The position numbers and the translations under genes were made by a program. Positions 1-6,227 of a stretch of DNA of 9,642 nt are shown here, piece by piece. This stretch comes from Patescibacteria group bacterium (lineage in GTDB: Bacteria; Patescibacteriota; Minisyncoccia; Phycocordibacterales; UBA9973): the NCBI GenBank assembly GCA_019750345.1, contig JAIEON010000082.1, positions 1 to 9,642 on the forward strand. The letters run 5' to 3'. Positions within the stretch are counted from its first letter, which is position 1. Every line of letters starts with the position of its first letter. The notes below the pieces were generated by a model. The model searched no databases. It was not told where the DNA came from and saw only the letters and a program-made list of their open reading frames with translations.

Positions 1-497
1 ACTTCATCAGTCCATTCATATCGTTTGATTTCTGGAACCTTGAAACGAAGTGCGGTAGTACCATCCCATACACCGAAAGTTTCTGGGCGATGGTCACGGA
101 AAAGAAACGGACGTTTTTCTTCCTGTGCCTTAGCGCGAAATACTTCCACTTCTTCGGCAGTATACGGATCCGGATATGCGAGACCTTTGGCAATGAGTTT
201 GTTTGCCCATTCTTTGTAAGTATCGAGACGCTCAGACTGAATACATGAACCAAAAGGACCTGGTTTCCCTGGACCATAGTCTGCTTCTATACCGAGCCAC
301 TTGAGTGACTCTTGAATATGATCAATTGATCCTTCGACTTCACGAGCCTTGTCAGTGTCTTCAATACGCAAGATGAATGTTCCTCCGTATTTCTTGGCAA
401 GGAGCCATGCAAACAATGCGGTACGAAGTCCGCCAATGTGTACAAATCCTGTCGGACTTGGTGCAAAACGAGTAACTACTTTTTGAGATGATTCCAT
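1..497 (-). CDS. gltX: Glutamyl-tRNA synthetase, N-terminal part (cut by window start)
   Basis: Charges tRNA with glutamate (class I aminoacyl-tRNA synthetase, cytoplasm). About 165 codons are visible and the rest lies beyond base 1. Seen on the minus strand: the nucleotide-binding signature APSPTG at residues 12-17, the HIGH-type motif as HIGG at 20-23, and the family motif RIEDTD at 44-49, all in the Rossmann catalytic domain. The KMSKS motif would lie outside the window. Where many bacterial GluRS proteins have a cysteine-containing CFCT zinc segment, this one reads YPDPYT, so zinc is probably not bound there. The ATG at 497 is chosen because the family N-terminus begins there and a promoter -10 box ends 6 bases before it. 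An ATG 8 bases upstream is out of frame. GlnRS is less likely given the bacterial GluRS-like RFAPSPTG and RIEDTD context. Confidence 0.95.
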   Translation of the reverse strand, partial: MESSQKVVTRFAPSPTGFVHIGGLRTALFAWLLAKKYGGTFILRIEDTDKAREVEGSIDHIQESLKWLGIEADYGPGKPGPFGSCIQSERLDTYKEWANKLIAKGLAYPDPYTAEEVEVFRAKAQEEKRPFLFRDHRPETFGVWDGTTALRFKVPEIKRYEWTDE

Positions 498-503
498 GAG
501 CTC

Positions 504-532
504 ATACTACCAAATAAAGGCTTTGTTGACAA
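504..532 (-). promoter_or_regulatory. Promoter of gltX, predicted leaderless
   Basis: On the minus strand a -35 box TTGTCA (532-527) is followed by a 17-base spacer and the -10 box TAGTAT (509-504). Six bases (GAGCTC) then separate it from the gltX ATG at 497. The start point, expected about 7 bases after the -10, would fall on or next to the A of the ATG, giving an mRNA with no 5' leader. The -35 overlaps that of the divergent small-protein gene. Confidence 0.65.
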
Positions 533-553
533 AATATGTAATAAAGATAGAAT
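526..553 (+). promoter_or_regulatory. Promoter of the 98-residue membrane protein gene
   Basis: A consensus -35 TTGACA (526-531), a 16-base spacer and -10 TAGAAT (548-553, 5 of 6 matches to consensus). The predicted start is near 560, leaving a leader of about 25 bases before the ATG at 585, with no Shine-Dalgarno sequence in it. Its -35 shares the bases TGACA with the gltX promoter on the other strand. Confidence 0.65.
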
Positions 554-584
554 CATAAAAAAATAACTCTTTAAATTAATCGTT

Positions 585-881
585 ATGGAAATGTTTTACA
601 GTGTTTTCGGAGTAATCGTATTACTTATCGCTTTACATGCCACAAGTATTCTTGGGCGTATGTCCCGCAGTAGATACGCTCGATCAAGGTATTATAACAA
701 ACGCTACAATAACAACTTGATAGTTGTACTTGTTTGTACTGTACTTTGTTTTCTGTGTGTAATCCAACTATTCGGTCTTTCTGCGACACTCATCGTTATT
801 TTTGTAGTCGGCACTGTAATGGTCCATGGCTTGACCTATGCAGTTTCGGATATATTTCGAAAGAAAAAAAGACTCTATTAA
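585..881 (+). CDS. Small membrane protein with three predicted helices, function unknown
   Basis: I do not recognise this 98-residue protein. It has three hydrophobic segments, at about residues 5-24, 45-63 and 65-87. The loop between the first and second (25-41) is rich in arginine, lysine and tyrosine (R25, R28, R30, R33, R35, K39, R40), and the C-terminus ends in a basic RKKKR cluster. By the positive-inside rule the loop and C-terminus face the cytoplasm and the N-terminus faces out. Three cysteines (51, 55, 58) lie within the second helix. The gene stands alone, with its own good promoter upstream and a strong hairpin terminator starting right at its stop codon, which supports it being real. 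Nothing indicates a specific role. Confidence 0.75.
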   Translation: MEMFYSVFGVIVLLIALHATSILGRMSRSRYARSRYYNKRYNNNLIVVLVCTVLCFLCVIQLFGLSATLIVIFVVGTVMVHGLTYAVSDIFRKKKRLY

Positions 882-920
882 AAAATCCCTTTCGCTGATG
901 TATTCAGTGAAAGGGATTTT
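882..920. terminator. Bidirectional rho-independent terminator between convergent genes
   Basis: An inverted repeat of 17 pairs (882-898 with 904-920) has a single mismatch or wobble pair at 894/908 and a 5-base loop (899-903). The core is ATCCCTTTC/GAAAGGGAT, flanked by AAAA on the left and TTTT on the right, so each direction ends in a U-rich tail. It begins directly after the stop of the 98-residue gene and ends 2 bases before the stop of rlmB, so it can serve both converging transcripts. Confidence 0.9.
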
Positions 921-922
921 AT

Positions 923-1669
923 TTATTTTCCTCGACTATATTCGTATAGCACTACCGAAGCAGCAACTGAAGCATTCAAGGATTCACATCCTGGCGCCAT
1001 AGGGATACTCAATTTAACATCACAGAGTTCTAATGTTTTCTCTCGAATCCCCGTAGATTCATTACCTACTACAATAAGTGCTGGTCCACTGAAGTCAGCT
1101 TTGGCAAGTTCAGTATCACCATCCATCACGAGCCCATAGCTCCACATACGCTTCTGTGCGAGTGTGCGCATAGTTTGGTTCACGTTACCAATACGAACAA
1201 TCGGAATACGAAATACCATACCGGCAGAAGTCTTAATCACTACTCCGGTGATTGGTGCTTGATTGTGCTCTGGCATCAGTACTGCGTGCGCACCAAATGC
1301 TGCTGCACTACGAATGATCGCACCAACATTGTGTGGGTCTTGAAGTTCATCAAGGAGCACAAAACACGGATTCTCAACCGTATCAAAAAGTTTCAGAGCA
1401 TCTTCAAAAGAAGTGTAGAGTTTCTCGGTATTAATCACTGCGATCACTCCTTGATGCACCGCATCATTTCCTACCTGTTTCTTCCCTTCTTCACCTTTCA
1501 TGCTTGCCGGCGCGATACCATGAACAGAAAGAAGCTTTGTGATTTCTTTGTCCGCGAGAGCGTTGGCATCCAGAAACACCTTCTGCACCGCCTTCGGCTT
1601 CGTCAAAAGAGCCTCGCGAAGTGCGTGCTTGCCGTAGAGGTAGACCTTTTCGTCTCGGATTAATTTCAT
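923..1669 (-). CDS. rlmB: 23S rRNA 2'-O-ribose methyltransferase, RlmB/TrmH (SPOUT) family
   Basis: Predicted to methylate a ribose 2'-OH in 23S rRNA (the Gm2251-type site in E. coli) using S-adenosylmethionine. The 248-residue length is normal. Residues 1-80 form the small N-terminal RNA-binding domain: YGKHALREAL at 12-21, and VHQG at 71-74, where RlmB homologues usually have NHQG. The SPOUT domain follows with its three motifs: DPHNVGAIIRSA at 111-122 (catalytic Asn114 and Arg120), VVGNESTGI at 200-208, and IPMAPGCESLNASVAA at 222-237, which forms the cofactor-binding knot. The exact target is inferred, since the closest relatives include tRNA Gm18 (TrmH) and other 2'-O-methylases, but the N-terminal domain favours RlmB. 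The ATG at 1669 is supported by a -10 box ending 6 bases upstream. An ATG 8 bases further up is out of frame. Confidence 0.9.
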   Translation of the reverse strand: MKLIRDEKVYLYGKHALREALLTKPKAVQKVFLDANALADKEITKLLSVHGIAPASMKGEEGKKQVGNDAVHQGVIAVINTEKLYTSFEDALKLFDTVENPCFVLLDELQDPHNVGAIIRSAAAFGAHAVLMPEHNQAPITGVVIKTSAGMVFRIPIVRIGNVNQTMRTLAQKRMWSYGLVMDGDTELAKADFSGPALIVVGNESTGIREKTLELCDVKLSIPMAPGCESLNASVAASVVLYEYSRGK

Positions 1670-1675
1670 ACGTTC

Positions 1676-1681
1676 ATACTA
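1676..1681 (-). promoter_or_regulatory. -10 box of rlmB, predicted leaderless
   Basis: The minus strand reads TAGTAT (1681-1676), then GAACGT, then the rlmB ATG at 1669. This is the same -10 hexamer and the same 6-base gap as at gltX. The -35 region at 17-base spacing (TTTTAA, 1704-1699) is weak. The preceding gene ends in a terminator, so rlmB needs its own promoter. Confidence 0.5.
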
Positions 1682-1709
1682 CACAACATTGAGATAAATT
1701 AAAAGCTCA

Positions 1710-1742
1710 TACAAAAAAACCTCGAATTAAATTCGAGGCTTT
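1710..1742 (-). terminator. Rho-independent terminator of the CxDxR protein gene
   Basis: Inverted repeat CCTCGAATT (1720-1728) / AATTCGAGG (1730-1738), centred on 1729. On the minus strand it is followed at once by seven T residues (1719-1713). It lies 19 bases after the stop at 1758 and before the rlmB promoter, separating the two same-strand genes. Confidence 0.88.
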
Positions 1743-1757
1743 CACTAAAGTGTATTG

Positions 1758-2537
1758 TTATACTACTTCAGCATTTTCTTCTTGAAGTACGGGGTGGTGT
1801 GTCTGTCTCACATCATCTAATGAATAGATTTCATAGTGAGGAAACTTACCAAGATTAAGGTTATCGGCAACAACCTTGAGTCTGTCGTTAAATGCTGCGA
1901 TTATCGCAGCCAGAAATACTTCTGACTCAGACGAAACCGCATCAAACTGCTCACTCACATCTTTTGCAATGCGACTGATAAGTTTTTCGTGTACTGGCTT
2001 ATGAAATACATATGCACGAGTACCGTTCTCATGAGTGGGAATAATTCCGATTTCATCATTCATTACAAAAAGAACGAATGAGGCATCGTGACCACAATCA
2101 AAACACGTTGCTTCATATCCTGACTCTGCATGTTCAGTCGCCTTTGATTTCAAAAACGCTGAGGCGGCAGCCGAGATATGAGCCTCTCCTTCGAGAGTTC
2201 CCACAAGATACCCACAACCAAGTACCGGTGAAGAAATATCACTTCTCACATGTGCACTAGCTGTATGAAATGAAGGAGTTCCTACGTGCGCAGTAGCCAA
2301 ATCCCAAATCATTTGTAATTCTTCCATGGTTGCATCACGTTTAGTAGCGGATTCAAACCCTGCGATTATGTCAGCAATAATACCAAGACCTGCTCCGGGT
2401 ACTGCATGGTGATGTGGCGAATGATCTTTACAATAACGATCATCAATACATCGAAGTGACACGTTATTTTTATCTGTAATAACGTACGCTTGATCGCGTA
2501 AGAACGCTTCTAGTTTTTCTTGCATTGTTGTTGACAT
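1758..2537 (-). CDS. Uncharacterised CxDxR protein, possibly beta-carbonic-anhydrase-like
   Basis: 259 residues from the preferred ATG at 2537. I do not recognise a named family. What stands out is CIDDR at residues 30-34, a CxDxR pattern like the zinc-ligand and Asp/Arg pair of beta-class carbonic anhydrases. It is followed by HHHAVPGAGLG at 42-52, comparable to the R-x-x-G-G region, an FHTASAH segment at 90-96, and LGCGY at 106-110. The family's usual HxxC spacing is absent: the nearest histidine before Cys108 is His96. A second cluster CFDCGH is at 145-150. Metal binding through Cys30, a histidine and Cys108 is a guess. There is no signal peptide or membrane helix, so it is probably cytoplasmic. 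The reading frame is open back to an ATG at 2615, but the promoter lies within that stretch, which argues for 2537 (or the ATG at 2525). It is a single-gene unit with its own promoter and terminator. Confidence 0.8.
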   Translation of the reverse strand: MSTTMQEKLEAFLRDQAYVITDKNNVSLRCIDDRYCKDHSPHHHAVPGAGLGIIADIIAGFESATKRDATMEELQMIWDLATAHVGTPSFHTASAHVRSDISSPVLGCGYLVGTLEGEAHISAAASAFLKSKATEHAESGYEATCFDCGHDASFVLFVMNDEIGIIPTHENGTRAYVFHKPVHEKLISRIAKDVSEQFDAVSSESEVFLAAIIAAFNDRLKVVADNLNLGKFPHYEIYSLDDVRQTHHPVLQEENAEVV

Positions 2538-2586
2538 AAATATTGGGTTAAAGGTTATTCCTGGGAACCATTCACAGGAAGTCAGA

Positions 2587-2615
2587 ATGATACACCTGTT
2601 AGAGAGTTTTTTCAA
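2587..2615 (-). promoter_or_regulatory. Promoter of the CxDxR protein gene
   Basis: The minus strand carries -35 TTGAAA (2615-2610), a 17-base spacer and -10 TATCAT (2592-2587). Transcription would begin near 2580, giving a leader of about 43 bases before the ATG at 2537. An AGGA in that leader lies about 20 bases from the ATG, too far for a normal ribosome site. The start site falls downstream of the in-frame ATG at 2615 and rules that one out if the promoter is real. Confidence 0.55.
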
Positions 2616-2672
2616 TGAAACTATGGTGCGTTTAGTCCGACAATATCACATGATTACATGAAAAGTCAATAT

Positions 2673-3209
2673 TTATGGTTGAACGAATTCTTTATCTCCG
2701 TTGATTAAGACTATAACTCTCTTCACTGTCGGGAATTGAAGTAACGTTTGTTCGATCTGCGCCTTAATAAACTGCCCTGCACACAGTCCTAGGTTTTTGC
2801 TTCCAAGCTCTTTACTCATATCAATACTCGCTACACCGTCTTTAATAGAAAGAGATTGGATACGAACATTTGGGTCGATTTGTGTGACGTAGCCGTTTTT
2901 TATTTCGTCAGCAGTGAGACCTTTGATGAGTTCAGTAATAGCGGCAGTTGCCACACCTTCTGTATAAGGAATAGTGCGAGTCACCGCATGTACCACTCTG
3001 CAATCCATAAAGCCTGGATCTTTGATACTGTTCGGGAAATAAATTGAGACAGTAGTTGTTTTTGCTTCTTCAATTGGAACGTTAGTCTCTGGTTGAGGTA
3101 CTAATATGTCTTGAGATATTTCTGTCTTTGGTGTGCGAAGAATAAGTACGGTAGCTACAAGAATTGCGATAATTAAGATAGTACTTCCCCATTTGAGTTT
3201 GGTATTCAT
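2673..3209 (-). CDS. Membrane-anchored GerMN-domain protein
   Basis: 178 residues. One N-terminal hydrophobic helix (about 8-24) follows a short basic start (NTKLK), so it is probably anchored in the membrane with the rest outside. The remainder from about residue 50 matches the GerMN domain first described in the spore-germination protein GerM: TVSIYF, then VTRTIPYTEGVA, ELIKGLT, a VRIQSLSIKDGVASIDMS strand, and QFPTVKRVIVLINGD near the end. Cys70 and Cys143 are the only cysteines and could form a disulfide. No lipobox cysteine is present. The ATG at 3209 is chosen because an extended -10 promoter ends 6 bases upstream. The frame stays open upstream to 3377, but that stretch is the tRNA-Tyr gene and its terminator. 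This organism type does not sporulate, so a cell-envelope role is inferred and the partner is unknown. Confidence 0.85.
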   Translation of the reverse strand: MNTKLKWGSTILIIAILVATVLILRTPKTEISQDILVPQPETNVPIEEAKTTTVSIYFPNSIKDPGFMDCRVVHAVTRTIPYTEGVATAAITELIKGLTADEIKNGYVTQIDPNVRIQSLSIKDGVASIDMSKELGSKNLGLCAGQFIKAQIEQTLLQFPTVKRVIVLINGDKEFVQP

Positions 3210-3215
3210 AGGGTA

Positions 3216-3224
3216 AGTATAGCA
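3216..3224 (-). promoter_or_regulatory. Extended -10 promoter of the GerMN gene, predicted leaderless
   Basis: The minus strand reads TGC directly before TATACT (3221-3216), an extended -10 (TGn) element, then TACCCT, then ATG at 3209. The gap is 6 bases, as at gltX and rlmB. No good -35 is visible, as expected for extended -10 promoters. The element lies just past the tRNA terminator, so this gene starts a new transcript. Confidence 0.6.
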
Positions 3225-3257
3225 AATTCGGTTCAAATCTTGCGTGCGGCAAAACAT

Positions 3258-3298
3258 AAAACAAAAACACCTCACATAAAGTGAAGTGTTTTTGTTTT
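3258..3298 (-). terminator. Terminator of tRNA-Tyr
   Basis: An 18-pair inverted repeat (3258-3275 with 3281-3298) with one G-U-type pair and a 5-base loop (3276-3280). The GC-containing core is CACCTCAC/GTGAAGTG, flanked by an A-rich left arm and T-rich right arm. On the minus strand it starts 2 bases after the tRNA 3' end and finishes in a T-rich stretch. Its near symmetry would let it work in both directions. Confidence 0.88.
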
Positions 3299-3300
3299 TG

Positions 3301-3383
3301 TGCGCCGAGCAGGATTTGAACCTGCGTAGCCCGAAGGCGTCAGATTTACAGTCTGATGTAATTGACCGCTCTACCATCGACGC
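3301..3383 (-). tRNA. tRNA-Tyr (anticodon GTA)
   Basis: 83 bases that fold into a full class II cloverleaf: acceptor stem GCGTCGA/TCGGCGC (one wobble), discriminator A, D-stem GTAG/TTAC with loop AGCGGTCAA, anticodon stem TCAGA/TCTGA with loop CTGTAAA (anticodon GTA), and T-arm GCAGG-TTCAAAT-CCTGC. The long variable arm contains a GCC-TTCG-GGC hairpin, as expected for bacterial tRNA-Tyr. The 3' CCA is not encoded (the next bases are CAA), so a CCA-adding enzyme is required. It lies between clpB and the GerMN gene on the same strand, with its own -10 box upstream and a strong terminator downstream. Confidence 0.97.
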
Positions 3384-3400
3384 ATCTTGTCGGCGTATTA

Positions 3401-3406
3401 ATTATA
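3401..3406 (-). promoter_or_regulatory. -10 box of tRNA-Tyr
   Basis: A perfect TATAAT on the minus strand (3406-3401) lies 17 bases before the tRNA 5' end, predicting a leader of about 10 bases. The -35 at 17-base spacing would be TTAAGC (3429-3424), which is weak and overlaps the clpB stop codon. Confidence 0.55.
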
Positions 3407-3425
3407 CTCCCGACATATTTGTCGC

Positions 3426-6125
3426 TTAAGAAACCTCTGTTTCTTTGCGAGCCTTTAAAGAACTACTAGTTCGTTTCTTTGCTTTGATGTTGACGATAAC
3501 GTCTTCACCATTCATTGAAACAGTGACCACACTACCGGCGTCGATCGTACGTTCGATAATGCGTTCAGCGATTGGGTTCAGAATTTTGGTCTGAATCAAT
3601 CTATTAAGGGGTCGTGCCCCGTAGTGAGGATTATACCCGACTCTCGCCAAGTATGAAAGTGTCTCGTCATCTACGTTCACTGTTATACCTTTTTCACTCA
3701 ATCGAGCAAGTACAGCATTCGTGCGAAGAGTGACAATAGACTTGATCGCCTCAGGAGAGAGAATATCAAATACTACAGTTTCGTCAATACGGTTCAAGAA
3801 TTCAGGTCGGAAAAAGTCTTTGAGCGAGTCCATAACCTTATCCTTCATATGAGAATACTCAGCTTGTTCAGTATTGTTGTGGAAGCCGATACTTTCCATT
3901 TTTTGAATGTACTGACTACCAATGTTTGAGGTCATCACAATGATAGAGTTTTTGAAGTTTACTACGCGCCCCTTGGAGTCTGTTAGCCGTCCGTCGTCGA
4001 GTACCTGAAGGAGTACGTTGAATACTTCTGGATGAGCTTTTTCTACTTCATCAAAAAGAATGACTGAATACGGTCGATGACGAACCGCTTCGGTAAGCTG
4101 CCCACTTTCATCGTGCCCGACATATCCAGGTGGTGAACCAATCAATTTAGAAACACTGTGTCGCTCCATGTATTCACTCATGTCCACGCGGATCAATGCT
4201 TTGTCGTCGTTGAACATAAACTCAGCAAGTGCCTTAGTAAGCTCAGTCTTCCCTACCCCTGTTGGTCCGAGGAAAAGGAATGATCCGATAGGACGGTTTG
4301 GATCACTGATACCAGCGCGATTACGTCGAACCACATGAGCAATTTTGTCGATTGCTTCATCTTGCCCTACCACACGTTTGTGAAGCTCGGCAGACATGTT
4401 GATTAATTTCTCTCGCTCTTGTTCCAACATCTTGGTCAATGGTACACCTGTCCAACGAGCCACCACTTCTGCGATGTCTTCTTCTGTGATTTCTTCTTTC
4501 AATACTCGACGAACTTTTTGTAACTTCTTCAGGCGAGCCATTTTTGTTTCCAAATCTTTTTGGAGCATTGGAATATGTCCATAGCGAATCTCTGCCGCGC
4601 GACCGAGATCTGCACGCTGTTCTGCCCCCTCAGCTTCAAGTCGAAGTGTCTCAAGATCTTTTTTGATCTTGCCCATATCTTGCAGCAAACCTTTTTCGTT
4701 CTTCCATTTCATTTCGAGCTCCTTAGTACTTTCTTGTGAGTCAGCGATTTGAGATTCAATATCTTTGATACGTGATTTTGCTGTTTTTGCAGCAGCACTT
4801 TCGATATCTTTTTCGAGATCTTTTTTCAATGCTTCTTTTTCAATCTCGAGACGCATTATTTTGCGATGCGCTTCTTCGAGTACTGGTGGCTTGTTTTCCA
4901 GTGCCATACGAAGTGCACTACATGCTTCATCGAGCAGGTCGATCGCTTTGTCAGGCAAGAAACGGTTGGTAATATACCGAGTCGAAAAATTCACTGCCGC
5001 AATAATCGCGTCATCAGTAATATGTACTCCGTGATAGAGTTCGTATTTCTCCTTAAGACCACGCAAGATTGCGATTGCATCTACTTGAGAAGGTTCTTCG
5101 ATATAGACCGGTTGGAATCTGCGAGCAAGTGCGGGATCTTTTTCGATATGTTTTTGATATTCTTTGAGGGTTGTTGCACCAATCGCACGAAGCTCACCGC
5201 GTGCAAGTGCGGGCTTGAGCATGTTGGACATATCCATTGCTCCATCACTACCACCACCTGCTCCTACCATCGTGTGGATTTCATCGATAAAGAGAATTAT
5301 TTTGCCGTCCATTTTTTCTACTTCTTTCAAAATATTTTTGAGACGCTCTTCAAATTCTCCACGATATTTTGTACCCGCGATCAAAAGCCCGATATCGAGT
5401 GACACGATTTCTTTGTCTTTGAGTGATTCAGACACGTCACCTTTAGCGATACGGTTTGCCAACCCTTCAACAACAGCAGTCTTCCCTGTACCCGCTTCGC
5501 CAAGCAATACGGGGTTATTCTTGGTACGACGAGAAAGAATCTGCATGATACGCATAATCTCCGTATCACGACCGATCACTGGATCGAGCTTGTCGTCACG
5601 AGCGAGCGCGGTAAGGTTGCGAGTGTACTTGGTCAAGAGGCGCATTTTTTTGTCTGCTCCTACATTGGTATTTTTGTTCGTACGAAAATCCACGATTGCT
5701 TCAATCAATGCCGCGCGGTCAATACGGAAGTTTGCAAGCAACTCTGTGACTTGGTTTTTGGTATCCAACAGTGCGAGGAATAAGTGCTCAGTCGAAACAA
5801 AAGAGTCTTTGAGCTCTTTAGCAACTTTCAATGAGTGCTCTATCGCTTGTGCGAGGTCAGCAGTGAGGAACATCTGATACGATGGCGCGACAGTTGTGCT
5901 ATCTTCAGCAGTTTCGATAGTTTCGAGTACAGAATCTGTCATGAGTGTTGTATCGATTTCAAGACGATCAAGTAAGGTAATTACATTAGATTCTTCTTGA
6001 ATCAACAAAGCAGCCAAAAGATGCATCGTGTTCACGTTGTTTTGTCCGCGTTCTATTGCAAGCTCATGAGCGCGTTTGATAGCCTCTTTTGCTTTGGTAG
6101 TGAACTGATTTAGTGGTGGCATCAT
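3426..6125 (-). CDS. clpB: ClpB-type protein disaggregase (AAA+ ATPase) with a ClpC-like IGF loop
   Basis: 899 residues, slightly longer than E. coli ClpB. ClpB hexamers use ATP to thread aggregated proteins through a central pore, usually with DnaK. Seen: an N-terminal Clp repeat domain (about 1-150); first AAA+ module with Walker A GEAGTGKT at 209-216, pore loop KYRGEFEER and Walker B ending D281-E282; a long coiled-coil middle domain (about 405-535), the ClpB hallmark; second AAA+ module with Walker A GPTGVGKT at 620-627, pore loop GYVG, Walker B ending D692-E693, and [10 protein letters not shown] and YGARPLNR near the C-terminus. Residues 746-748 are IGF, placed where ClpC has its ClpP-docking tripeptide. 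The C-terminus is a basic, serine-rich tail. The start is ATG 6125 or the adjacent ATG 6122. No CIRCE heat-shock operator is visible upstream. No strong terminator follows. Confidence 0.93.
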   Translation of the reverse strand: MMPPLNQFTTKAKEAIKRAHELAIERGQNNVNTMHLLAALLIQEESNVITLLDRLEIDTTLMTDSVLETIETAEDSTTVAPSYQMFLTADLAQAIEHSLKVAKELKDSFVSTEHLFLALLDTKNQVTELLANFRIDRAALIEAIVDFRTNKNTNVGADKKMRLLTKYTRNLTALARDDKLDPVIGRDTEIMRIMQILSRRTKNNPVLLGEAGTGKTAVVEGLANRIAKGDVSESLKDKEIVSLDIGLLIAGTKYRGEFEERLKNILKEVEKMDGKIILFIDEIHTMVGAGGGSDGAMDMSNMLKPALARGELRAIGATTLKEYQKHIEKDPALARRFQPVYIEEPSQVDAIAILRGLKEKYELYHGVHITDDAIIAAVNFSTRYITNRFLPDKAIDLLDEACSALRMALENKPPVLEEAHRKIMRLEIEKEALKKDLEKDIESAAAKTAKSRIKDIESQIADSQESTKELEMKWKNEKGLLQDMGKIKKDLETLRLEAEGAEQRADLGRAAEIRYGHIPMLQKDLETKMARLKKLQKVRRVLKEEITEEDIAEVVARWTGVPLTKMLEQEREKLINMSAELHKRVVGQDEAIDKIAHVVRRNRAGISDPNRPIGSFLFLGPTGVGKTELTKALAEFMFNDDKALIRVDMSEYMERHSVSKLIGSPPGYVGHDESGQLTEAVRHRPYSVILFDEVEKAHPEVFNVLLQVLDDGRLTDSKGRVVNFKNSIIVMTSNIGSQYIQKMESIGFHNNTEQAEYSHMKDKVMDSLKDFFRPEFLNRIDETVVFDILSPEAIKSIVTLRTNAVLARLSEKGITVNVDDETLSYLARVGYNPHYGARPLNRLIQTKILNPIAERIIERTIDAGSVVTVSMNGEDVIVNIKAKKRTSSSLKARKETEVS

Positions 6126-6198
6126 TATTCTTTCAGATTATCATAAATGACGTCTTATTTCCAGTAACCTTACATATATTCTGCGACCGCAAAAAACA

Positions 6199-6227
6199 AG
6201 TATAAAACTAACGAGAATATTTTTGAA
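6199..6227 (-). promoter_or_regulatory. Candidate clpB promoter at the end of the desulfurase gene
   Basis: The minus strand carries TTCAAA (6227-6222), a 17-base spacer and TATACT (6204-6199, 5 of 6 to consensus). It overlaps the last codons of the upstream desulfurase gene and predicts a leader of about 67 bases. A second weak possibility is GATAAT at 6142-6137, 11 bases before the ATG. No sign of a heat-shock-type operator. Confidence 0.4.

Noticed and set aside
1175..1663. 162-codon open frame on the plus strand opposite rlmB
   Set aside because: It is antisense to a conserved gene with all SPOUT motifs, has no recognisable family features, and its composition looks like a back-translation shadow.
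2538..2615. N-terminal extension of the CxDxR protein to an ATG at 2615
   Set aside because: A TTGAAA-17-TATCAT promoter lies inside this stretch, so the mRNA would begin downstream of that ATG.
2616..2672. Terminator after the GerMN gene
   Set aside because: Only a CATG-TAAT-CATG mini-hairpin is visible here, with stems too short and no T tract in the right place.
3210..3377. N-terminal extension of the GerMN protein by 56 residues to an ATG at 3377
   Set aside because: This stretch is the tRNA-Tyr gene and its terminator hairpin. The extended -10 promoter and the membrane-helix start both point to ATG 3209.
4866..5402. 178-codon open frame on the plus strand opposite clpB
   Set aside because: Antisense shadow, overlapping another shadow frame; no support.
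5164..5877. 237-codon open frame on the plus strand opposite clpB
   Set aside because: A serine-rich shadow of the conserved first AAA+ module, with no promoter or family motifs.
6126..6207. CIRCE-type or other heat-shock operator upstream of clpB
   Set aside because: I looked for TTAGCACTC-N9-GAGTGCTAA or a similar long inverted repeat and found none; only a short TGCG/CGCA palindrome near 6182-6191 without a usable loop.
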